From Pseudomonadota bacterium (GTDB lineage Bacteria > Pseudomonadota > Gammaproteobacteria > Burkholderiales > Thiobacillaceae), in the NCBI GenBank assembly GCA_021791235.1, contig JAJYXA010000446.1, forward strand, positions 1-12,768: DNA of 12,768 nt, read 5' to 3'. Position 1 is the stretch's first letter; the number at the start of each line of letters is the position of its first letter. Shown one piece after another: positions 1 to 7,191 of the stretch. Under the pieces are notes generated by a model. That model was not told the DNA's origin and did no database searches. It saw only the letters and a list, made by a program, of their open reading frames with translations. The position numbers and the translations under genes were made by a program.

Positions 1-1154
1 TCGGCGCCGGCGAGGCTGTCGGGCAGGGCGGCTTTCATGACGCCGAGCTTCATGGTGTTGGAACGCGGTTCCAGCACCGCGAGGATACGCGCGCGCCCGA
101 CTTTCGCCCGCAGACCTTCGACGGTGGTGGCGATCGCGGTGGGGTGGTGGGCGAAGTCGTCGTAGACGGTGATGCCGTGGACGGCGCCGCGCACTTCCAT
201 GCGGCGCTTGACGTTCTCGAAGCGGCTCAAGACGTCGATCGCGGCGGCGGCGGGGACGCCGGCGTGGCGCGCGGCGGCGATTGCGGACAGCGCGTTCATG
301 CGGTTGTGCTCGCCAATGAGATTCCAGTTCACGCGGCCCTGCAGGGTGCTGTTGAAGAAGACGTCGAAGGCGCCGTTGGCGTCGGGCTCGCCCATGGTCC
401 AGCCGCCTGCGCCGTTGGTTGACACAGCGCCGAATCTTTCCACCGGGGTCCACAGGCCGCGTTCGAGCACGCGCTCGATCGCCGGCTCACGGCCGTTGGC
501 GACGATGAGGCCGTTGCCGGGGACGGTGCGCACCAGGTGGTGGAACTGGGTCTCGATGGCTTTGATGTCGGGGAAGATGTCGGCGTGGTCGTATTCGAGG
601 TTGTTGAGGATGACGGTGCGCGGGCGGTAGTGGACGAACTTGGAGCGCTTGTCGAAGAAGGCGGTGTCGTATTCGTCGGCCTCGATGACGAAGAAGGGGC
701 TGTCGGTGAGCCGCGCCGACATGCCGAAGTTCTGCGGGATGCCGCCGACCAGGAAGCCGGGACGCAGGCGCGCGTCGTCGAGGATCCACGCCAGCATGGC
801 GGAAGTGGTGGTCTTGCCGTGGGTGCCGGCGACGGCCAGTACCCATTTGTCTTTCAGCACGTTGTCGGCCAGCCACTGCGGGCCGGAGGTATACGCAAGG
901 CCGCGCTCGAGGATGGCTTCCATCAGCGGGTTGCCGCGGGTGACGACGTTGCCGACGACGAAGACGTCGGGCTTGAGGTCGATCTGTCTGGCGTCCCAGC
1001 CTTCAGTCAGCTCGATGCCGAGCGCGCGCAGCTGGTCGGACATCGGCGGGTAGACGTTGACGTCGCAGCCGGTGACGGTGTGGCCCGCGTTGCGGGCGAT
1101 GGCGGCGAGGCCGCCCATGAAGGTGCCGCAGATGCCGAGGATGTGGATGTGCAT
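1..1154 (-). CDS. mpl: UDP-N-acetylmuramate:L-alanyl-gamma-D-glutamyl-meso-diaminopimelate ligase, partial
   Basis: Cytoplasmic Mur-family ligase that joins recycled murein tripeptide directly to UDP-MurNAc using ATP, saving peptidoglycan material. The gene is cut by the left edge: about 384 codons are visible of a family length near 450-460. The N-terminus reads MHIHILGICGTFMGGLA, the Rossmann-like UMP-binding loop typical of Mpl and MurC. The ATP P-loop AGTHGKTTT lies at about residues 109-117 and an EADEYD motif follows the central domain's start. A YDDFAHHPTA segment introduces the C-terminal domain, with NTMK further on. The GICGTFMGG loop and DDFAHHP fit Mpl better than MurC. The ATG at 1154 sits only 8 bases past a large inverted repeat, and no good Shine-Dalgarno sequence precedes it. 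It lies downstream of the histidine kinase gene on the same strand but is probably not in its operon because of that repeat. Confidence 0.95.
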   Translation of the reverse strand, partial: MHIHILGICGTFMGGLAAIARNAGHTVTGCDVNVYPPMSDQLRALGIELTEGWDARQIDLKPDVFVVGNVVTRGNPLMEAILERGLAYTSGPQWLADNVLKDKWVLAVAGTHGKTTTSAMLAWILDDARLRPGFLVGGIPQNFGMSARLTDSPFFVIEADEYDTAFFDKRSKFVHYRPRTVILNNLEYDHADIFPDIKAIETQFHHLVRTVPGNGLIVANGREPAIERVLERGLWTPVERFGAVSTNGAGGWTMGEPDANGAFDVFFNSTLQGRVNWNLIGEHNRMNALSAIAAARHAGVPAAAAIDVLSRFENVKRRMEVRGAVHGITVYDDFAHHPTAIATTVEGLRAKVGRARILAVLEPRSNTMKLGVMKAALPDSLAGA

Positions 1155-1162
1155 GGTTTCTT

Positions 1163-1258
1163 GGTGAGGCGTTAGGAGTAAGGGGTTAGGTGTCGGGGGC
1201 AGGGGCAAGAGGTACGCCGCAATTCTGGCTCCTTACCCCTTACTCCTCACGCCTCACC
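1163..1258. repeat. Imperfect inverted repeat made of G-rich heptamers
   Basis: Two 28-base arms, at 1163-1190 and 1231-1258, match as reverse complements at 26 of 28 positions and enclose a 40-base loop. Each arm is itself a degenerate tandem of 7-base units of the form GTNAGGN. On the plus strand these are GTGAGGC, GTTAGGA, GTAAGGG and GTTAGGT (1164-1191). On the minus strand they are GTGAGGC, GTGAGGA, GTAAGGG and GTAAGGA (1257 back to 1230). The element fills the gap between the histidine kinase stop and the mpl start. It could fold as a long hairpin in mRNA and might act as a terminator, but neither side has a T-run. The G tracts also make a G-quadruplex conceivable on the plus strand. 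A dispersed repeat family is my preferred reading, which is inference. Confidence 0.85.
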
Positions 1259-1267
1259 CGAATCTAA

Positions 1268-3181
1268 TTATCCCACGGCGGCGCGCGCCTGCTGGATCAG
1301 GTGGGTGAGCAGGGCGCGTAGTTTGGCGGGGCGCAGCGGCTTGTGCAGCAGGGGATGGCCGGCGCGGCTGATGCGCAGGATGGTGTCGGGCGCGGTGTCG
1401 CCGGTGACCAGGATGGCGGGAATGTCGCGGCCGAATTTCCGGCGCAGGCGGGCAATCACTTCGATGCCGTCGGTGTCGTCGGGCAGGCGGTAATCCGACA
1501 CGACGACGTCGGGCACGCGGCCGAGGCTGTCGAGCCACTGCTCGGCTTCTGCGGCGCTGTGCGCGGTGACCAGGTCGATGTTCCAGTTGTCGAACAGTTC
1601 GGCCATGCCGCGCAGGATCGCGCTCTCGTCGTCGACCAGCAGCACCAGTGCGTCGGCGGGAAGCTGTCCCGGCGCGCTGGCGGGCACCGGAGCCTGGATC
1701 AGGCTGGCGTCGCCGCACGGCACGTCGATGCTGAACAGGGAGCCGTGGCCGGGGCGCGAGCGCAGGTCGACGCGGTGTCCGAGCAGCCGGCCCAGGCGCG
1801 ACACGATGGCAAGACCGAGCCCGAGCCCCTTGCTGCGGTCGCGTGCCGGGTTGTGCAGCTGGACGAATTCCTGGAACGCGCTTTCCTGCTGGTCGTGCGG
1901 GATGCCGCGACCGGTGTCGATCACGCTCAGGCGCACCATGCGGCCGCGACGGCGGCAGGCCACCAGCACGCCGCCGTCGTCGGTGTAGCGGATGGCATTG
2001 GCGATCAGGTTGACGAGGATGCGCTCGATCAGCAGCGGGTCGCTGTACAGCGTGACCTCGCACGGGCGGAAGCGCAGCCGCAGCTGTTTTTCCGCCGCCA
2101 GCGCGCCGAACTGGTGGTCGAGGTCGAGCAGCATCTTCTGCAGCGGGAAATGCACCGGGTGCGCTTCGATGGTGCCGGCGTCCAGCCGCGAAATGTCGAG
2201 CAGGGCATTGAACAGCAACTCCATCGCCGCGGTGGAGGCCTCGATGTTGTCGATCAGGGTTTGCGCTTCGGGCTGCCGGTTGCGCGCCTTCAGCGCGGCG
2301 ACGAACAACGACAGGGCGTGCAGCGGCTGCCGCAGGTCGTGGCTGGCGGCGGCGAAGAAGCGCGACTTGGCGTGGTTGGCGCGCTCGGCCATGTCCTTCT
2401 TCGCGGCGAGGTCGGCGGTGGCTTCGCGGATGCGTTTTTCCAGTTCGCTGCGATGGGTCTGCAGGGCTTCGGCCATCTCGTTCACCCCGGCGGCGAGCGC
2501 GCCGACTTCGCCTTGCGGCGGCAGTTGCGTGCGCACCGCGAGGTCGTCGCACGCCAGCCTTCCCACCACCTGCCCGACATGCCGCAACTGCCCGGCCAGG
2601 CGGTTGGACAGCCGCCACGCCAGCGCACCGGTGAGCGCCAGCGCCGCCAGCATCAGCAGGGCGGCATTGAACAGGGTATCGCGCTTGAACGCGCTGATCT
2701 GCTCGCGCGACACGCCGATTTCGGTGCGCCCCAGCAGGATACCGCCCGGCACGGCGCTGGCGGCAAACAGGGCATCGTCGCGCGTGTCGGCGGCGGGCAG
2801 GCGTATCTCGGTGCGTTGCCGGTAATGGTCATCCAGGACGGCTGCGTGCAGGATGCCGCCGGTGCTGGCGACCAGCCGCCCGCGCGCATCGGTGACGCGG
2901 GCATAGGACAACTGGCTGTTTTGCGCCTCGGTTTGGAGCAGCGCAACCAGCCGCGCGGTGTCGCCGCTCACCAGTGCGTACGGCAGGGCATCGGCCAGAT
3001 GGCGGGCGGCATTGGCGGCGCGCGCGTGCAGCGCGGCTTCGGAGGCGGCGAGGGTTTGCGAGGTGAAATAGGCCACCATCCCGAATTCGGTCAGCAGGGC
3101 GGGCAGCAGGGCAATCACCAGCATGCGGCTGCGGATGCTGGAAAGCGACAGCCGGCTGAAAAGAGTGCGCAGATGATCCAC
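1268..3181 (-). CDS. Membrane hybrid sensor histidine kinase with C-terminal receiver domain
   Basis: Two-component sensor of 637 residues in the inner membrane. A first hydrophobic segment lies at about residues 20-41, a periplasmic sensor part at 42-168, and a second membrane segment at about 170-190. A HAMP-like linker and coiled coil run to about 270. The phosphorylated histidine is H281 in FFAAASHDLRQPLHAL. The ATPase domain shows the N box NLIANAIRY (391-399), the G1 box DTGRGIP (422-428) and the G2 box GLGLGLAIV (452-460). The receiver domain has the acidic pair D517/D518, phospho-acceptor D563 (SDYRLP), T593 and K614. No HPt domain follows. The start is GTG at 3181, 7 bases after the stop of the response regulator gene and without a clear Shine-Dalgarno, so translational coupling is likely. 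The periplasmic part loosely resembles the BarA-type sensor; its signal is unknown. Confidence 0.93.
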   Translation of the reverse strand: MDHLRTLFSRLSLSSIRSRMLVIALLPALLTEFGMVAYFTSQTLAASEAALHARAANAARHLADALPYALVSGDTARLVALLQTEAQNSQLSYARVTDARGRLVASTGGILHAAVLDDHYRQRTEIRLPAADTRDDALFAASAVPGGILLGRTEIGVSREQISAFKRDTLFNAALLMLAALALTGALAWRLSNRLAGQLRHVGQVVGRLACDDLAVRTQLPPQGEVGALAAGVNEMAEALQTHRSELEKRIREATADLAAKKDMAERANHAKSRFFAAASHDLRQPLHALSLFVAALKARNRQPEAQTLIDNIEASTAAMELLFNALLDISRLDAGTIEAHPVHFPLQKMLLDLDHQFGALAAEKQLRLRFRPCEVTLYSDPLLIERILVNLIANAIRYTDDGGVLVACRRRGRMVRLSVIDTGRGIPHDQQESAFQEFVQLHNPARDRSKGLGLGLAIVSRLGRLLGHRVDLRSRPGHGSLFSIDVPCGDASLIQAPVPASAPGQLPADALVLLVDDESAILRGMAELFDNWNIDLVTAHSAAEAEQWLDSLGRVPDVVVSDYRLPDDTDGIEVIARLRRKFGRDIPAILVTGDTAPDTILRISRAGHPLLHKPLRPAKLRALLTHLIQQARAAVG

Positions 3182-3188
3182 GGGCGGT

Positions 3189-3830
3189 TTACGGTTTCTG
3201 CATCAGCCGCTGGATCTCCAGCACGGCTTCGGTGCGGTTGGTGACGTTGAGGGCACGGAAAATCGCGGCGATGTGCACTTTCACCGTGCCTTCCGACATC
3301 GACAGCATGCTGCCGATGGCCCTGTTGGTGCAGCCCTGGACCAGCAGGCGCGCCACCTCGAGCTGGCGCGCCGTCAGTCCGCTGTGCAGCAGCGCCTCGA
3401 AATCGGCGGGGGCGACCGAGTGCAGGCCGGCATGGCTGTCGCCCAGGCAGGCCGGCACGTAGACGTCGCCCGCCAGCACCCGCCGCAAGGCGGCCAGCAT
3501 CGTTGCGGTGGAGGCGGCCTTGGGGATGTAGCCCAGCGCGCCGGCTTCCAGTGCGCTGCGAATATCGTACGGCGCTTCCGAGGCGGACAACACCACCAGG
3601 GGAATGTCCGGGAAACGGCTGCGGTACTGCGCGATGCCCTGGGTGCCGACGAAACCCGGCATGTTGAGATCGACCAGCGCCAGATCGAGATCGGCATGCA
3701 GGGCGGTTTGCGCGAACAGGCTGGGGTAATCGTGGGCGTCGATGATTTCGACCGGCGGCTCCAGTTGCGACAATACCTGCCTCACTCCCTCGCGCATCAG
3801 CGGGTGGTCGTCGGCCAGAAGGGTCTTCAA
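3189..3830 (-). CDS. NarL/LuxR-family response regulator
   Basis: DNA-binding response regulator of 213 residues. The receiver domain (about 1-120) has D7/D8, phospho-acceptor D54 in LVDLNMPG, S82 and K104 (YIPKAAS). The C-terminal LuxR-type helix-turn-helix (about 149-210) reads LTARQLEVARLLVQG, NRAIGSMLSMSEGTVKVHI, then FRALNVTNRTEAV, a textbook NarL-family pattern. The start is a TTG at 3830. It is supported by AGGGAG on the minus strand (plus-strand 3838-3843), 7 bases upstream, and by homology beginning at MKTLLADDHP. The gene lies just upstream of the hybrid kinase (7-base gap) and is almost certainly its partner. Target genes cannot be read from the sequence; the adjacent thioredoxin-fold gene and autoregulation are candidates. 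Confidence 0.94.
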   Translation of the reverse strand: MKTLLADDHPLMREGVRQVLSQLEPPVEIIDAHDYPSLFAQTALHADLDLALVDLNMPGFVGTQGIAQYRSRFPDIPLVVLSASEAPYDIRSALEAGALGYIPKAASTATMLAALRRVLAGDVYVPACLGDSHAGLHSVAPADFEALLHSGLTARQLEVARLLVQGCTNRAIGSMLSMSEGTVKVHIAAIFRALNVTNRTEAVLEIQRLMQKP

Positions 3831-3837
3831 GCGAATG

Positions 3838-3887
3838 CTCCCTGCATGGCAGGGATTCTAGTACGACCCGCCGCGAGTTGGCGTACT
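3838..3887 (-). promoter_or_regulatory. Leader of the response regulator gene: hairpin over the RBS and a possible -10 box
   Basis: Three elements overlap here. The dyad CCCTGC-ATG-GCAGGG (3840-3854) includes most of the AGGGAG Shine-Dalgarno sequence used by the TTG start. A TAGAAT box on the minus strand (3855-3860) resembles a sigma-70 -10 element, but I see no matching -35 box. A second dyad, AGTACG (3860-3865) and CGTACT (3882-3887), spans the region where the -35 would be and could be a regulator site. All functional readings are inference. Confidence 0.35.
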
Positions 3888-3898
3888 GCGCGCAGGCG

Positions 3899-3920
3899 GT
3901 GCGCGTTATTTGCCGCGCAC
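3899..3920 (-). terminator. Hairpin with the thioredoxin-like gene's stop codon in its loop
   Basis: GTGCGCG (3899-3905) and CGCGCAC (3914-3920) form a perfect 7-base stem. The 8-base loop holds the TAA stop of the thioredoxin-fold gene (plus-strand TTA at 3906-3908). No T-run follows on the minus strand, so it is not a standard Rho-independent terminator. It may still slow polymerase or protect the mRNA end ahead of the response regulator gene. Confidence 0.4.
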
Positions 3921-4430
3921 CTTGCGCCCGCCCTCGTCGATGGCCGCTTCCAGATAGCCGAAATAAAAATCCGGAATCAGCAGGCCGACGATGGCTTCGC
4001 CGGCTGCCTCGCCGCGGGTGTCGAACACCATGACGGTGGGAACCATGAACACCTTGTGGGCGGCGGCAAACGCGCTTTCGGTGGTGGGCGTGCCGTCGAA
4101 CCCGGCGAGCGGCGTGTCGGAATCGATGGTGACTTCGCGGAAGATGACGCGCGAGCGATAGGCCGGGTCCTTGTGCATCGGCACCAGGTATTCGCGCTTG
4201 GCGCGATCGCAATAGGAGCAGACGGGGCTGCTGAACAGCACCATGATGGGCACCCGGCGTTTGGCGGCCGTGCGCGCGTCGGCCTGGAAATTCTTGGCGT
4301 GAACCAGGCCGTTCGCCGCGCCGGCAGTGCCGGGCAGCGCCAGCCCCCATGCTAGAATCAAGGCCCAGGCTGCGAACTGTTGCGGCAGGGTTGTGGTTCT
4401 TTCGGGTGGATGCGGGATCGTCATGATCAT
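3906..4430 (-). CDS. Exported thioredoxin-fold protein with CSYC motif
   Basis: A 174-residue thioredoxin-related protein if started at the ATG at 4430; an ATG two codons later (4424) is equally possible. The N-terminus (to about residue 38) is signal-peptide-like, with a hydrophobic core [15 protein letters not shown] and a likely cleavage near AGA/AN, so it should act in the periplasm. The redox motif is CSYC at 71-74, preceded by a strand (IMVLFSSPV). The cis-proline loop is VPT at about 130-132. This matches the thioredoxin-related family seen in SoxW-like and DsbD-like contexts; its substrate is unknown. A longer reading frame starting at 4538 would run into hemC's first codons and delay the signal peptide, so I reject it. 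The gene diverges from hemC with 48 bases between starts and lies 75 bases upstream of the response regulator gene. Confidence 0.85.
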   Translation of the reverse strand: MIMTIPHPPERTTTLPQQFAAWALILAWGLALPGTAGAANGLVHAKNFQADARTAAKRRVPIMVLFSSPVCSYCDRAKREYLVPMHKDPAYRSRVIFREVTIDSDTPLAGFDGTPTTESAFAAAHKVFMVPTVMVFDTRGEAAGEAIVGLLIPDFYFGYLEAAIDEGGRKVRGK

Positions 4431-4478
4431 CAGTGTCGCGCCATCTTTTGCCAAATCAAACAGTCTCTTCTTACCGCC

Positions 4479-5399
4479 ATGCAGACCCTGACCATCGCTT
4501 CCCGTGAAAGTGCCCTTGCCATGTGGCAGGCGGAGCATATCCGCGACCGCCTGCGCGCTCTACACCCCGGCTGCACGGTGAACATCCTGGGCATGACCAC
4601 GCGCGGCGACCAGATCCTCGACGTCACGCTGTCCAAGGTCGGCGGCAAGGGCCTGTTCGTCAAGGAACTCGAAGTCGCGCTGGAAGCGGGGCAGGCCGAC
4701 CTGGCGGTGCACTCGATGAAGGACGTGCCGATGGAACTGCCGCCGGGGTTCGAGCTGGCGGCGATCGGCGAGCGCGAGGACCCGCGCGATGCCTTCGTGT
4801 CGAACCGGTACGAACGTCTGTCCGACCTGCCGCCCGGCGGCGTGGTCGGCACCTCCAGCCTGCGCCGCGAAGCGCAGCTGCGCGCGCGCTACCCGCACCT
4901 GACGGTGAAGCCGCTGCGCGGCAACGTCGGCACTCGCCTGAAAAAGCTCGACGAGGGCCGGTTCGACGCGATCCTGCTCGCCGCCGCCGGCCTCAAGCGG
5001 CTCGGCCTCGGCGAGCGCATCAAAAGCCTGCTTGCCGTGGAAGACAGCATTCCCGCCGCCGGCCAGGGCGCGCTGGGCATCGAAATCCGCAGCGGCAACC
5101 ACGAAGTGGCCGCCATGCTTGCCGCGCTCAACCACCCCGAGACCGCCGCCTGCGTGCGCGCCGAACGCCAGGTCAGCCGTGTGCTCGGCGGCAGTTGCCA
5201 AGTGCCGCTGGGCGCGCACGCGGTGCTTGAGGGCGGTCGCCTGGTGCTGAACGGTTTCGTGGCGAACCCGGACGGCGGCGGCTTCATCCACGACCGCGCC
5301 GAAGGCATTGCTACCGACCCCGAGGCGGTCGGCCAAGCGCTCGCCGACAAGCTGCTGGCACGGGGCGCACGCGCCGTTCTTGACGCCTTGCCTGCATGA
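4479..5399 (+). CDS. hemC: Porphobilinogen deaminase (hydroxymethylbilane synthase)
   Basis: Condenses four porphobilinogen molecules into hydroxymethylbilane in the cytoplasm, the third common step of tetrapyrrole synthesis. The 306 residues match the family length of about 310. The start [18 protein letters not shown] aligns with the conserved substrate-binding N-terminus, which is why the ATG at 4479 is preferred to in-frame ATGs further upstream (4380). Visible landmarks are [13 protein letters not shown] (53-65), catalytic Asp82 in HSMKDVP, the arginines in GTSSLRR (124-130) and LRGNVGTR (146-153), and Cys240 in [11 protein letters not shown], which carries the dipyrromethane cofactor. 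All key residues are present. No strong Shine-Dalgarno precedes the start. It is the first gene of the hem operon, and its TGA overlaps the ATG of hemD. Confidence 0.98.
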   Translation: MQTLTIASRESALAMWQAEHIRDRLRALHPGCTVNILGMTTRGDQILDVTLSKVGGKGLFVKELEVALEAGQADLAVHSMKDVPMELPPGFELAAIGEREDPRDAFVSNRYERLSDLPPGGVVGTSSLRREAQLRARYPHLTVKPLRGNVGTRLKKLDEGRFDAILLAAAGLKRLGLGERIKSLLAVEDSIPAAGQGALGIEIRSGNHEVAAMLAALNHPETAACVRAERQVSRVLGGSCQVPLGAHAVLEGGRLVLNGFVANPDGGGFIHDRAEGIATDPEAVGQALADKLLARGARAVLDALPA

Positions 5400-6163
5400 C
5401 GGGAGCGCTGACCGGACGCACGGTGCTGGTGACTCGGCCGGCCCAGCAGGCGGCCGCGCTGGCGCAGGCGATTCGGGCAACCGGGGGTGAGGCGTTCGAA
5501 TTTCCCGCACTCGCTATCGAAGCGGTGCCAGTGGAGGCGTTGAGCGCGCCGCTGGCGCAACTGGCCGAAGCCGATATCGCGATTTTCATCAGCCCCAATG
5601 CCGCGCAGTTCGGCATGGCGGCGATTCTTGCGGCCTGCGGCCTGCCGGCTTCGGCCGAGGTGTTTGCGGTGGGGCCGGGGACGGCACGCGCGCTGCGGGC
5701 ACGGGGTGTCAGCGGCGTCGTCACGCCGGACGGCCAGGACAGCGAAGCGCTGCTGGCACTGCCGCAGCTGCAGGATGTCGCAGGCAAACGGGTGGTGATC
5801 GTGCGCGGCGTCGGCGGCCGTGCCTTGCTGGCCGAGTCGCTCGCCGCGCGCGGAGCGCAGGTGCGTTTCCTGGAATGCTACCGGCGCGTGCGGCCGCATG
5901 CCGATGCCGCGCCCCTGCTGGCGCGCTGGCAGACGGGTGGGATCGATGCGGTGACCGTCGCCAGCGCGGAGACGCTGGACAATCTGGCGGCCCTGCTGGG
6001 CGAGGCGGGCCGGGCCTTGCTGTTGCATACTCCGCTTTTCGTCCCGCATGAGAAAATCGCCGGCGCGGCCCGCCGCTTCGGGTTTGCGCACGTTGTCGCC
6101 ACGCCGGGTGGCGATGCCGGCCTGGTGGAAGGCCTGGTTAACTGGTTCAGGAACAATTCATGA
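5396..6163 (+). CDS. hemD: Uroporphyrinogen-III synthase
   Basis: Cyclises hydroxymethylbilane, inverting ring D, to give uroporphyrinogen III, the branch point to heme, siroheme and cobalamin. The protein is 255 residues, the usual size. It begins with the family pattern [22 protein letters not shown] and has the ISPNAAQF loop, [11 protein letters not shown], and [26 protein letters not shown] leading to ECYRRVRP in the second domain. The [17 protein letters not shown] segment near the C-terminus is also typical. HemD sequences diverge widely, but position after hemC makes this secure. The start overlaps the hemC stop as ATGA (5396-5399), so it is translationally coupled. Its own stop overlaps the hemX start in the same way. 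Confidence 0.96.
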   Translation: MTGALTGRTVLVTRPAQQAAALAQAIRATGGEAFEFPALAIEAVPVEALSAPLAQLAEADIAIFISPNAAQFGMAAILAACGLPASAEVFAVGPGTARALRARGVSGVVTPDGQDSEALLALPQLQDVAGKRVVIVRGVGGRALLAESLAARGAQVRFLECYRRVRPHADAAPLLARWQTGGIDAVTVASAETLDNLAALLGEAGRALLLHTPLFVPHEKIAGAARRFGFAHVVATPGGDAGLVEGLVNWFRNNS

Positions 6164-7191
6164 GTGAAACGCCCGAGACGTCCGCCTCCCAGCCCGCCGC
6201 CGCGCCTGTTCATGCCGGCATGCATGCCCCGTCCTCGCCGGTGGCGCTGGTCGCCCTGCTGATCGCTGCGCTGGCGCTGGCGGCCGCGGCCTGGTCATGG
6301 TTCGATAGCCGCGAACGCATCCGCGATCTGAAGACCGAACTCGGGCGCCGGCTTGCCGAAACCGACAAGGAGGTCAGCGAAACCCGCCTGCTGGCGCGCA
6401 ACGCCGACGACGCGATGCGACAGGTCAGCGAAAAGGTCGCCCACATCGAAAGCCAGATGGCGACGTCGCAGCAGCAGCAGCTTTCGCTCGAAGCGCTCTA
6501 CAAGGATCTGTCGCAGGGTCGCGACCAGTGGGCGCTGGCCGAGATCGAGCAGGTGCTGCTCACCGCCGCCCAGCAGTTGCAGCTGGCAGGCAACGTGAAA
6601 GCCGCGATCATCGCGCTGGAAGGCGCCGACACCCGTCTGCAGCGTTTGAACAAGCCGCAGTTCACCGCACTGCGCCGCGCGATCGCGGCCGATCTGGCCA
6701 ACCTGCGCGCGGTGCCCTCGCTCGACGAAGTGGGCGTCAGCGCGCGCATCGAGGCATTGGCGGCGCGCCATGCCAGCTGGCCGCTGGCGAGCGCGCAAGG
6801 CTCCGAAGCGGCGCCTGCGCCGCGCACGCCAGCCGCATCCAGTCTCGGCCTGGAACTGTGGGCCGAACTGAAGCGGCTGGCGCAGATCCGCCGCATCGAT
6901 GGCAACGAGGCGGTGCTGCTGCCGCCCGATCAGGCCTACTTCCTGCGCGAGAACCTGCGCCTGCGCCTGCTGTCGGCGCGGCTGGCGCTGCTGTCGCAGG
7001 ACCAGGCGGCGTTCCGGTCCGACCTGAATGCGGTATCGCAGATGCTTGGCCGCTACTTCAATACGCGCGACGCCGGCGTTGCCGCCGCCCTCAAGGAAGT
7101 CAGGCGTCTGGCCAGCCTGCAGATCGCCCGGAAATTGCCCGGCATCGACGCCAGCCTCGCCGCGCTCGAGGCGTATAAGGGGAATCCATAA
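6160..7191 (+). CDS. hemX: HemX-family membrane protein
   Basis: HemX-family protein of 343 residues. It is often mislabelled uroporphyrinogen-III C-methyltransferase, but it shows none of the SAM-binding motifs of that enzyme. An Ala/Pro-rich cytoplasmic N-terminus leads to one membrane span at about residues 26-48 (PVALVALLIAALALAAAAWSW). A long predicted coiled coil follows (about 50-115, with a QQQQ run), and then a mostly helical C-terminal domain with ALAEIEQVLLTAAQQLQLAGNV and LRENLRLRLLSARLALLSQD, both typical of HemX. AGGA lies about 8 bases before the ATG, inside hemD. Its precise role in heme synthesis is not settled; a membrane scaffold together with HemY is a fair guess. The stop shares its last base with the hemY start (TAATG). 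Confidence 0.93.
   Translation: MSETPETSASQPAAAPVHAGMHAPSSPVALVALLIAALALAAAAWSWFDSRERIRDLKTELGRRLAETDKEVSETRLLARNADDAMRQVSEKVAHIESQMATSQQQQLSLEALYKDLSQGRDQWALAEIEQVLLTAAQQLQLAGNVKAAIIALEGADTRLQRLNKPQFTALRRAIAADLANLRAVPSLDEVGVSARIEALAARHASWPLASAQGSEAAPAPRTPAASSLGLELWAELKRLAQIRRIDGNEAVLLPPDQAYFLRENLRLRLLSARLALLSQDQAAFRSDLNAVSQMLGRYFNTRDAGVAAALKEVRRLASLQIARKLPGIDASLAALEAYKGNP

Noticed and set aside
1163..1258. CRISPR or tandem-repeat array reading of the heptamers
   Set aside because: Units are only 7 bases with no spacers, and the two arms are inverted, so it is not a CRISPR array.
1343..3244. Long open frame (633 codons) on the plus strand opposite the histidine kinase
   Set aside because: It mirrors the kinase codons in a GC-rich gene, has Gly/Ala/Gln-rich low-complexity content and no recognisable domain, while the opposite strand encodes all kinase motifs.
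3115..4355. Overlapping long frames on both strands across the response regulator and thioredoxin-like genes
   Set aside because: They cross real gene boundaries and encode Arg/Ala-rich sequence without motifs; the response regulator and thioredoxin-like genes in this region are clear.
4380..4478. Upstream extension of hemC
   Set aside because: The extra 33 residues do not match the HemC N-terminus, which begins at the ATG at 4479, and they would overlap the start of the divergent thioredoxin-like gene.
4431..4538. Upstream extension of the thioredoxin-like gene
   Set aside because: It would place the signal peptide far from the N-terminus and overlap hemC codons on the other strand.
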